From NCBI GenBank assembly GCA_937925635.1, contig CALALX010000009.1, forward strand, positions 1-31,316: a stretch of 31,316 nt of DNA, in the 5' to 3' direction. How positions within the stretch are numbered: position 1 is the stretch's first letter; each line of letters opens with the position of its first letter. The notes under the pieces were generated by a model. That model did no database searches. It was not told the DNA's origin and was given only the letters and a program-made list of their open reading frames with translations. Of the stretch, positions 16,342-22,257 are shown in pieces. This stretch comes from an uncultured Caulobacter sp. GTDB taxonomy: Bacteria; Pseudomonadota; Alphaproteobacteria; Caulobacterales; Caulobacteraceae. Both the position numbers and the translations under genes were made by a program.

Positions 16342-16881
16342 CTACCGCGGCTGCCTCGCCCGCCAGGCCTTCACCGCCGCCTTCGTCTTGCTGACGTGCT
16401 CGACCGGGTTGCCCAGGTTGGTCATCGCGAAGATCACCTTGCCGTCGGGCGCGATCACGTAGCTGGTCCGGTCCGACAGGTCGGGCTTGAGCAGCAGGAC
16501 CGCGTCGTAGGCCTTGATCGTGTCCTTGCTCACCGCGGCGACGGCGAACTTGTCGCGGCAGTGCTCCTTGGAGAAGTCGGCCAGGCGCTCGGTCTGGCCG
16601 GCGGTGACGCCGATCACCGTCGCGCCCATGGCGTTGAACTCGGCGGTCGCCTCTGCGAACTCGTGCGCCTCGGCGGTGCAGCCCTTGGTGTAAGCCGCGG
16701 GGAAGAAGTAGAGCACCACCGGTCCCTTCTTCAGGGCCTCGGACAGTTTGAACGGCGTCGCCTTGCCGCCCAGGAAGGCGGTGCTGGCGAAGTCGGGCGC
16801 CTTCACGCCAGGCTTGAGGGCGGCCAGGGCGGGCGTGGCGAGGGCGGCGCAGACGGCGACGGCGGCGAGCAGGCGGTTCAT
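16342..16881 (-). CDS. Secreted peroxiredoxin (AhpC/TSA, Bcp-like)
   Basis: 179 residues from ATG 16881. A signal peptide (MNRLLAAVAVCAALATPALA) suggests export to the periplasm. The thioredoxin-like peroxiredoxin fold follows: KAPDF near 28, VVLYFFPAAYTKGCTAEAHEF with peroxidatic Cys68, and SYVIAPDGKV late. Bcp/PrxQ members often have a resolving Cys five residues after the first; here that position is His. Another Cys (108, in KEHCRDK) could resolve, or the enzyme may be 1-Cys type. It would reduce hydrogen peroxide or organic peroxides using a periplasmic thiol donor. Its ribosome site is inside a perfect hairpin (separate entry). The upstream secreted protein lies 55 bases away on the same strand. 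Confidence 0.88.
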   Translation of the reverse strand: MNRLLAAVAVCAALATPALAALKPGVKAPDFASTAFLGGKATPFKLSEALKKGPVVLYFFPAAYTKGCTAEAHEFAEATAEFNAMGATVIGVTAGQTERLADFSKEHCRDKFAVAAVSKDTIKAYDAVLLLKPDLSDRTSYVIAPDGKVIFAMTNLGNPVEHVSKTKAAVKAWRARQPR

Positions 16882-16887
16882 GTGATC

Positions 16888-16906
16888 TCTCCCGGTTACC
16901 GGGAGA
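16888..16906 (-). promoter_or_regulatory. Hairpin enclosing the peroxiredoxin ribosome-binding site
   Basis: On the minus strand TCTCCCGG (16906-16899), loop TAA, and CCGGGAGA (16895-16888) form a perfect 8-bp hairpin. Its 3' arm contains GGGAGA, the Shine-Dalgarno sequence, and the ATG follows after GATCAC. There is no T-run, so it does not look like a terminator for the gene upstream. Folded mRNA would hide the ribosome site; as DNA, it could also be an operator. Confidence 0.6.
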
Positions 16907-16936
16907 CTTAGCCGACCGGGCCGCCGCGTCCAGTGC

Positions 16937-17890
16937 TCAGGGCGTGCGGACCAATCTTTCGCCGTCCCACTTCCACGGCACGCGGGTGCAGGGCTGGGTC
17001 TTGTTGAAGTGGCAGTCGTCCGCGCCCTCGACCGTCATGAAGGTCGGGGTCCCGGCGAGGTCGATGCCCCAGCTGGTCTCGGCCGCCTCGAAGCCGACGA
17101 CGAAGTCGCCGCCCTTGCTGAGCAGAATGGCGGTCGGAAGCGGCGGGCTGTCCTTCCCGCTCTCGCCCATCTCGCAGTAGTCGTAATAGGCGCCGACCAC
17201 CCAGTCGCGGATGCCGTCGCCGTTCAGGTCGGGCAGATCGTTGAAGGCGGTTTCCTCGCCCTCGGGCGCCTTGCCGCCGACGTGGGCGCAGAGCGCGGCG
17301 CGCTTGTCCAGTTGCGCCTTCACGGCCGGCGGGGCGGCCGACAGGGGCGTGGACACCAGCGGGGAGGGGCCCATGTACAGCCAGCCGTCGCCTTTCGCGT
17401 TCGGACGCTCGATGAACCGGCTCAGGGTCTCGTCCCAGACGTAGCCGCGAGGGCATTCCTCGACGCCCGCCCCGCCGCAGGCGCTGCCGTGGAAGTCGAG
17501 GTCGAGCAGGCGCTGGCCCTTGGCCTTGCGCAGCTTGAAGATCCGCACCGTGCGGTCGAAGGCCAGCACGTAGCCGCCGTTCCGCGAGACGTAGACCCGC
17601 TGCTGGCAGCCGCCCGTCCCACAGAAGAAGGACGGGTTCTGGGCCGCCTCGAAGTTGACCTTCCAGTCGGCCACGCCGTCGCCGTTGACGTCGACCTTGC
17701 GGAACATCTCGTCGGGCATCTCGATCCTGAAGCCGTTCGGCTCGTCGGGATCGACCATGTCCTGGTGCTGCTCGGTGTAGTAGGCCTCGACCGGCTTGCG
17801 GACGGCGTCGGGCACGACCGGGGCGGCCATGCCGCTGCAGGCGGTGGCCAGCAGGCAGCCGACGCCAAGGACAAAACGCTTCACCCGCAT
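16937..17890 (-). CDS. Secreted protein with two calcium-type D-x-N-G-D-G loops
   Basis: 317 residues from ATG 17890 (GTG 17893 is just before it; neither has a clear ribosome site). The N-terminus is a signal peptide, MRVKRFVLGVGCLLATACSG; Cys18 might be lipidated, but the lipobox (ATAC) is poor. Two copies of D-x-N-G-D-G-x-x-D-W occur at 67-76 (DVNGDGVADW) and 221-230 (DLNGDGIRDW). Each is followed by an aromatic/Cys-rich stretch and then a 'GG[YD]V[LV].F' strand. The protein therefore looks like an internal duplication of a dockerin/EF-hand-like or FG-GAP-like unit. About ten Cys suggest disulfides in the periplasm. I do not recognise the family and give no function. The neighbours are an alcohol dehydrogenase (upstream) and the peroxiredoxin (downstream). 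Confidence 0.75.
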   Translation of the reverse strand: MRVKRFVLGVGCLLATACSGMAAPVVPDAVRKPVEAYYTEQHQDMVDPDEPNGFRIEMPDEMFRKVDVNGDGVADWKVNFEAAQNPSFFCGTGGCQQRVYVSRNGGYVLAFDRTVRIFKLRKAKGQRLLDLDFHGSACGGAGVEECPRGYVWDETLSRFIERPNAKGDGWLYMGPSPLVSTPLSAAPPAVKAQLDKRAALCAHVGGKAPEGEETAFNDLPDLNGDGIRDWVVGAYYDYCEMGESGKDSPPLPTAILLSKGGDFVVGFEAAETSWGIDLAGTPTFMTVEGADDCHFNKTQPCTRVPWKWDGERLVRTP

Positions 17891-17903
17891 CACCCGTCGT
17901 TGG

Positions 17904-17935
17904 GGGCCGAAGCTCCGGCCCGGACGCCGGCGTCC
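17904..17935. promoter_or_regulatory. Tandem palindromes upstream of the calcium-loop protein
   Basis: Two perfect palindromic units abut in the 106-base gap before the gene start at 17890: hairpin GGGCCG-AAGCTC-CGGCCC (17904-17921) and the 14-base palindrome GGACGCCGGCGTCC (17922-17935). They may be an operator, or the end of the alcohol dehydrogenase transcript, which comes from the same strand. No T-run follows. Confidence 0.35.
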
Positions 17936-17996
17936 CTTCGCCGACGTTCGAAGCCTAGGGGCGCCCGCCGCGGCGCTCGTCCCCCAAATGAGGGGT

Positions 17997-19073
17997 TCAG
18001 AGCGACGGGTTCACCAGGATCTTCACGTTGCCCTCGGGGTTGCCGAGGTCGGCGAAGGCCTGGGCCACGCCGTCCAGGCCCACCGTCGAGGTGATCATCG
18101 GCGCGACGTTGATCTTGCCCTCGGCGATGTTGTGCAGGCTCTGGGCGAACTCGTCCGGCGCGTAGCCGAGCACGAAGCGCAGATCGAGCTGCTTGTTGAT
18201 GGCCAGCGAGGGCTCGATCCGGTCGGTCTCCATGCAGACGCCGGCCACAATGATCTGGGCCTTCAGCGGGCAGCCCTCGATCACGCTCTGCAGCACGCCC
18301 GGCGCGCCGACGCATTCGAACACCACCGGCCGGCCGCTCTGGGCGCCGGAGAACAGCGCCGCGCGCATGGCTTCGCCGGTCATCGGCACGCCGAAGTCGG
18401 CCCACTTGCTGTGTGGACCTTCCTGGGCCGGGTCGATGATGACGTCGGCGCCCATCGCTTCGGCGGCGGCGCGGCGGCGGGGCGAGAAGTCGGCGGCGAT
18501 GATCGGGCCGTGGCCACGCACCTTCAACGCCGCGATCACCGCCAGGCCCACGGGACCGCAGCCGATCACCAGGGCCACGGAGGTGTTGTCCAGCGCCGCG
18601 CTGGCCACGGCGTGCTCGCCCACGGCCATCGGCTCGGTCAGGGCCGCATGCTCGGTGGAAAGGCCGTTGGGCACCTCCAGCAGCAGCATCTCGGTCAGGA
18701 TCATCCGCTCGGCGAACCCGCCGGGATAGAGGTTGGAATAGCCGACCGCGTCGAACCGCGTGGGGCTCATGTTCACGGGCATGGAGACCACGCGTGTGCC
18801 CGGCTTCAGCCGCGTCGCGCCGGGTCCGCCCTCAAGCACCTCGGCGCAGAACTCGTGGCCGAACACGATGTCCGCCGACGGGTCCAGCTCGCCGCCGCCG
18901 CCGCCCGAGCGCCGGCCCATCTCGACCATGTGGTCCAGGTGGTGGAGCGCGTGCAGGTCGGACCCGCAGATGCCGCAGAGCAGCGTCTTGACCCGGACCT
19001 GGCCCGGACCGGGATCCAGCTCGTCGATGTCATCGCAGATCAGCTTCCCAGCCCGGCGCACGACGGCTCGCAT
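17997..19073 (-). CDS. Zinc-dependent medium-chain alcohol dehydrogenase family protein
   Basis: 358 residues from ATG 19073. The catalytic zinc motif is present: CGICGSDLH (Cys36) and GHEF (His73-Glu74). The Rossmann fold has GCGPVGLAV near 170, followed by an acidic end of the second strand (AADFSP), which favours NAD. The lobe that normally binds structural zinc through four Cys is replaced by VNMSPTRFDAVGYSNLYPGG, without any Cys. A Gly-rich insert (RSGGGGGELD) sits between the two zinc motifs. The substrate is unknown; relatives oxidise alcohols or reduce aldehydes in the cytoplasm. The upstream neighbour is the HAD gene beyond a palindromic repeat. The secreted protein and peroxiredoxin follow on the same strand. 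Confidence 0.9.
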   Translation of the reverse strand: MRAVVRRAGKLICDDIDELDPGPGQVRVKTLLCGICGSDLHALHHLDHMVEMGRRSGGGGGELDPSADIVFGHEFCAEVLEGGPGATRLKPGTRVVSMPVNMSPTRFDAVGYSNLYPGGFAERMILTEMLLLEVPNGLSTEHAALTEPMAVGEHAVASAALDNTSVALVIGCGPVGLAVIAALKVRGHGPIIAADFSPRRRAAAEAMGADVIIDPAQEGPHSKWADFGVPMTGEAMRAALFSGAQSGRPVVFECVGAPGVLQSVIEGCPLKAQIIVAGVCMETDRIEPSLAINKQLDLRFVLGYAPDEFAQSLHNIAEGKINVAPMITSTVGLDGVAQAFADLGNPEGNVKILVNPSL

Positions 19074-19137
19074 GGCCCACTCCCTTATGTTTCGCGGAAG
19101 GCTAGGGGATGACGCCGGGGCAATGGAAGGGGGAACA

Positions 19138-19214
19138 GGGACTGCTTCGCGATGCGTGGCTGTCCCTCACCAGCCTTCGAGGGGCAGCTACCGGCTATCG
19201 CCGGAAGCAGTCCC
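19138..19214. repeat. Palindromic REP-like repeat, family 1, copy 2
   Basis: The ends are a perfect 11-bp inverted repeat: GGGACTGCTTC (19138-19148) and GAAGCAGTCCC (19204-19214). Inside are the stem GCTGTCCCTC (19159-19168) with GAGGGGCAGC (19179-19188), one G-U pair, and the hairpin CCGGC-TATC-GCCGG (19191-19204). Bases 19182-19214 match 4206-4238 at 30 of 33. The whole would fold as a branched cruciform. It lies between the HAD gene and the alcohol dehydrogenase, and the HAD gene reads into it: its last residues and its TAG come from the repeat. Confidence 0.8.
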
Positions 19215-19841
19215 CGATATCGCCGCCGGGATATCCTCGACCCGCTCGAACATGTGGTCCGGCCCGTAGAGCCTCAGCGCCTCGGCGTTGGTGTAGCCCC
19301 AGGCGACGCCGCCGGTGGTCATGCCGATCTCGCGGGCCGCGTCGATGTCGCGCGTTTCGTCGCCGATGCTGATCGCCTCGCCCGGCTTGCAGCTCATGGC
19401 CGCCAGGACCTTGCGGAACTTGCTGGCCTTGCCGAATACCGAGGCGCCGCAGTTGAACCGCGAGACCAGGCCGCAGAGCTCCGGGCCGAGCACGATGCGG
19501 ATGTTCTCCTCGGAGTTCGAGCTGACGATGGCGATCTTCGCGCCGGCGCCGTGGACCGCCTTCAGCATCTCGGGGACGCCGTCGAACATGCGGATGCTGC
19601 CGGCGTCATTGCGCATCATCTTCTGGAAGTGGGCGGCCAACATCGGCAGCTTGAGCACCGACACGCGCTGCAACTTCATCAGCTCCCGCGCGCTCAGCTT
19701 GCGCAACCGGTCGAGGTCGCCGCGATCGATCGGCAGATAGCCGAACCGCTCGGCCATCGCGTCCGACGCGTCGAGGAACCAGCCCATGGTGTCGCCGAGG
19801 GTTCCATCGAAATCGAAGATGACGAGCTTGAAGGCGGGCAA
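19188..19841 (-). CDS. HAD-family hydrolase, phosphoglycolate-phosphatase-like
   Basis: 217 residues from TTG 19841, chosen because AGGA lies seven bases upstream and the protein then starts just before the first HAD motif. An upstream GTG (19928) would add about 29 featureless residues and leave only 17 bases to fabD. Motif I is FDFDGTLGD (Asp10, Asp12), motif II IVSSNSEEN, motif III Lys in FGKASKF, and motif IV SIGDETRDIDAA. A helical cap (about 20-85) places it in subfamily I, like Gph, PgmB and PpaX. It should remove phosphate from a small molecule; which one cannot be read from sequence. Its last codons and stop lie within repeat family 1, so the tail GTASGDSR is probably not ancestral. 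It is divergent from fabD. Confidence 0.87.
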   Translation of the reverse strand: MPAFKLVIFDFDGTLGDTMGWFLDASDAMAERFGYLPIDRGDLDRLRKLSARELMKLQRVSVLKLPMLAAHFQKMMRNDAGSIRMFDGVPEMLKAVHGAGAKIAIVSSNSEENIRIVLGPELCGLVSRFNCGASVFGKASKFRKVLAAMSCKPGEAISIGDETRDIDAAREIGMTTGGVAWGYTNAEALRLYGPDHMFERVEDIPAAISGTASGDSR

Positions 19842-19880
19842 AGAAACGTCCTGGTCCGGAGGGACGGGATAGCACTGAAC

Positions 19881-19909
19881 TTGCCCGCCGCTATCACTTC
19901 CCCTAACCG
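19881..19909 (+). promoter_or_regulatory. Candidate promoter of the fab operon
   Basis: TTGCCC (19881-19886), a 17-base spacer and TAACCG (19904-19909) in the gap before fabD resemble a housekeeping promoter. Transcription would begin near 19916, about 30 bases before the fabD ATG. A GANTC site (GATTC, 19919) lies next to the predicted start. Weak match; position and spacing are the main support. Confidence 0.35.
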
Positions 19910-19945
19910 TGCGCGCCGGATTCGTCACTTTCGGAGAGGATTTCC

Positions 19946-20890
19946 ATGAGCCTCGCCTTCATTTTTCCCGGACAGGGCAGTCAGGCCATCGGCATGGGCG
20001 GTGAGCTGGCCGACGCCTTTGCCAGCGCGCGCGAGGTCTTCCAGGAGGTCGACGACGCCCTGGGCCAGAAGCTGTTTCAGCTGATGAAGGAAGGGCCGGA
20101 GGGCGATCTGACCCTCACCGAGAACGCCCAGCCGGCGCTGATGGCCGTCTCCGTCGCGGTCACCCGCACGCTGGAGAAGGAGTTCGGCGTCGGCATCGAG
20201 AAGGCCGCCTTCGTGGCCGGCCACTCGCTCGGCGAATATGCGGCCCTGGCCGCCGCCGGCGCCATCTCGCTCGCCGACACCGCCCGGCTGCTGAAGCTGC
20301 GCGGCCAGGCCATGCAGCGCGCCGTGCCGGTGGGGCAGGGCGCCATGGCCTCGCTGATCGGCCCGAAGACCGACGTCGCGCTGGCCGAAGCGGCCGCCGC
20401 GGCCGGCGCGGAAGTCGGCGTCTGCGTCGTGGCCAACGACAACAACAACGGCAATGTGGTCATCTCCGGCGACAAGGCCGGCGTCGACCGCGCCATCGAG
20501 AAGGCCAAGGAGCTGGGCGCGCGGGCCATTCCGCTGAACGTCTCGGCGCCCTTCCACTGCCCGCTGATGCAGCCCGCCGCCGACGAGATGGCCGCCGCCC
20601 TGGCGACCGCCGCCATCATCGCCCCCCGCGCGCCGCTGGTCGCCAACGTCACCGCCCGCCCGACCCTGGACCCCGAAGCCATCCGCCGGATGCTGGTCGA
20701 ACAGGTCACCGGCCGCGTGCGCTGGCGCGAGAGCATGGAGTGGATGGCGACCGAAGGCGGCGTCACCCGCTTCGCCGAGGCCGGCGCCGGCAAGGTGCTG
20801 TCCGGCATGGCCAAGCGCATCGCCCCGGACGCCGAAGCCACGCCGCTGAACACGCCGGCCGATCTGGAAGCGTTCGCGGCGTCGCTCTGA
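19946..20890 (+). CDS. fabD: FabD, malonyl-CoA:ACP transacylase
   Basis: 314 residues from ATG 19946, with GGAGAGGA five bases upstream. It opens with FIFPGQGSQ, the family start. The active-site Ser94 is in GHSLGEY and the partner His204 is in SAPFHCPLM. The enzyme moves malonyl from CoA to ACP, feeding fatty-acid elongation in the cytoplasm. It leads the run fabD-fabG-acpP-fabF, which supplies its product and uses it. A 105-base palindromic repeat separates it from fabG. No missing motif. Confidence 0.97.
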   Translation: MSLAFIFPGQGSQAIGMGGELADAFASAREVFQEVDDALGQKLFQLMKEGPEGDLTLTENAQPALMAVSVAVTRTLEKEFGVGIEKAAFVAGHSLGEYAALAAAGAISLADTARLLKLRGQAMQRAVPVGQGAMASLIGPKTDVALAEAAAAAGAEVGVCVVANDNNNGNVVISGDKAGVDRAIEKAKELGARAIPLNVSAPFHCPLMQPAADEMAAALATAAIIAPRAPLVANVTARPTLDPEAIRRMLVEQVTGRVRWRESMEWMATEGGVTRFAEAGAGKVLSGMAKRIAPDAEATPLNTPADLEAFAASL

Positions 20891-20903
20891 ACCGATCCCA
20901 TTG

Positions 20904-21008
20904 CGTCCTTCGACACGCGCCTTGCGGCGCTGCTCAGGATGACGTGCAATTGAGCAACCAACCCGATACGTCATCCTGAGCCGGCCCGAAGGGCCGTGTC
21001 GAAGGACG
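20904..21008. repeat. Palindromic intergenic repeat, family 2, copy 1
   Basis: Outer arms CGTCCTTCGACACG (20904-20917) and CGTGTCGAAGGACG (20995-21008) are perfect complements. So are the inner arms GCTCAGGATGACG (20932-20944) and CGTCATCCTGAGC (20969-20981). Between outer and inner arms each side has its own hairpin: GCGCC-TTGC-GGCGC on the left and CGGCCC-GAA-GGGCCG on the right. RNA from it would form a large branched hairpin between fabD and fabG. The right tip ends in GAAGGACG, a Shine-Dalgarno-like string 21 bases before the fabG ATG. A second copy is at 26918-27022. Confidence 0.88.
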
Positions 21009-21028
21009 TACTGAAGGAAATGCCAGAC

Positions 21029-21769
21029 ATGTTCGACCTCACCGGCAAGACCGCCCTCGTCACCGGCGCCACGGGCGGCATCGGCGGCGCCATCGCCCGG
21101 GCGCTGCACGCCCAGGGCGCCCACGTCGTCCTGTCGGGCACCCGCGAGGCCGTTCTGAAAGATCTCGCCGCCGCGTTCGGCGCGCGCGCTTCGACCGTGG
21201 TCGCCAACCTGTCGGACGCCGACAGCGTCGACGGCCTGATCGCGGCCGCCGAGGAGGCCGCCGGCGCGCCGGTCGACATTCTGGTCGCCAACGCCGGCAT
21301 CACCCGCGACGGCCTGATGCTGCGGATGAAGGACGAGGACTGGGAGCAGGTCATCAAGGTGAACCTGGAGTCCTATTTCCGCCTCTCGCGCGCCGCCCTG
21401 AAGGGCATGATGAAGCGCCGCTGGGGCCGGATCATCGGAATCACCTCGGTCGTCGGCGTGACCGGCAACCCGGGCCAGGCCAACTATGCCGCCTCCAAGG
21501 CCGGGATGATCGGCTTTTCCAAGGCCCTGGCCCAGGAAGTGGCGTCTCGTAACGTGACGGTGAACACCGTGGCGCCGGGCTTCATCGCGAGCCCGATGAC
21601 GGACGAGCTCAACGACGCGCAACGCGCCGCAATCCTTGGGAAAATTCCGTCCGGCCGCCTCGGTTCAGGCGACGACGTCGCCGCCGCCTGCGTCTATTTG
21701 GCGAGCGAGGAGGGGGCCTATGTCACGGGCCAGACCTTGCACGTCAACGGCGGCATGGCGATGATCTAG
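21029..21769 (+). CDS. fabG: FabG, 3-oxoacyl-ACP reductase
   Basis: 246 residues from ATG 21029. I chose this start because AAGGA lies about ten bases upstream and the protein then begins MFDLTGKTALVTGATGGIG, as FabG normally does. In-frame starts at 21020 (ATG) and 20996 (GTG, inside the repeat) would add 3 or 11 residues. The cofactor motif TGATGGIG is at 12-19, NAG at 88-90, and the catalytic set Ser140, Tyr153, Lys157 (YAASK). It ends VTGQTLHVNGGMAMI. It reduces 3-ketoacyl-ACP with NADPH in each round of fatty-acid elongation. It lies between fabD and acpP. Confidence 0.96.
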   Translation: MFDLTGKTALVTGATGGIGGAIARALHAQGAHVVLSGTREAVLKDLAAAFGARASTVVANLSDADSVDGLIAAAEEAAGAPVDILVANAGITRDGLMLRMKDEDWEQVIKVNLESYFRLSRAALKGMMKRRWGRIIGITSVVGVTGNPGQANYAASKAGMIGFSKALAQEVASRNVTVNTVAPGFIASPMTDELNDAQRAAILGKIPSGRLGSGDDVAAACVYLASEEGAYVTGQTLHVNGGMAMI

Positions 21770-21893
21770 AAGAAGGCTCCGCTCCGTCGGCTGGCCGCTG
21801 GCCACCCCGGAAGGAACGTGATAGGCGAAGCGCGATTTCCCGTGTCCGGCCTTGCTGGCGCGGCCACGACAATACCAAAGAGGACCCTACAGA

Positions 21894-22133
21894 ATGTCCG
21901 ACATTCTCGAGCGTGTGCGTAAGATCGTCATCGAGCACCTCGATGCCGATCCGGAAAAGGTCACCGAGAAGGCCAGCTTCATCGACGACCTCGGCGCCGA
22001 CAGCCTCGACAACGTCGAGCTGGTGATGGCGTTCGAAGAAGAGTTCGACATCGAGATCCCCGACGACGCCGCCGAGCACATCCAGACGGTCGGCGACGCC
22101 GTGAAGTTCATCACGGAGAAGGTCGGCGGCTAA
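21894..22133 (+). CDS. acpP: Acyl carrier protein
   Basis: 79 residues from ATG 21894, with GAGGA nine bases upstream. MSDILERVRKIVIEHL, then the motif GADSLDNVELVM, whose Ser37 receives 4'-phosphopantetheine. It is strongly acidic, as all ACPs are, and ends with helix four, VGDAVKFITEKV. It carries growing fatty-acyl chains between FabD, FabG and FabF, whose genes flank it, and also feeds lipid A synthesis. The 124-base gap before it is long enough for its own promoter, which would fit the high level ACP needs; I see no clear motif there. A hairpin terminator follows it. Confidence 0.97.
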   Translation: MSDILERVRKIVIEHLDADPEKVTEKASFIDDLGADSLDNVELVMAFEEEFDIEIPDDAAEHIQTVGDAVKFITEKVGG

Positions 22134-22158
22134 GCCGTCGGCCCAGTCCGTTCGATTC

Positions 22159-22204
22159 GCCGCCGCGCTATCGGTTTCCCCGGTATGCGCGGCGGTCTTC
22201 GTTT
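22159..22204 (+). terminator. Terminator-like hairpin after acpP
   Basis: GCCGCCGCGC-TATCGG (22159-22174) pairs with CCGGTA-T-GCGCGGCGGT (22180-22196) with one bulge and G-U pairs, a five-base loop, and then TCTTCGTTT. It is a strong GC stem with a broken T-run. It would end or thin out transcription after the highly expressed acpP and before fabF. Confidence 0.65.
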
Positions 22205-22257
22205 GAGCTGTCCGCAACCCTATCTGAGCAGGTCGCGGGTCATCAGGGAGTAAGCCC

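Noticed and set aside
19842..19928. GTG 19928 as start of the HAD gene
   Set aside because: No ribosome site, extra residues without family character, and only 17 bases left to the fabD start; the TTG at 19841 with AGGA fits better, though the start is not certain.
19925..21622. Open frame of about 565 codons on the minus strand opposite fabD and fabG
   Set aside because: Same antisense shadow character; it crosses the palindromic repeat and has no recognisable domain.
10462..22158. GANTC (CcrM-type) sites in several promoter gaps (5870, 10462, 10558, 19919, 22154)
   Set aside because: The number in intergenic DNA is about what base composition predicts, so I do not claim cell-cycle methylation control.
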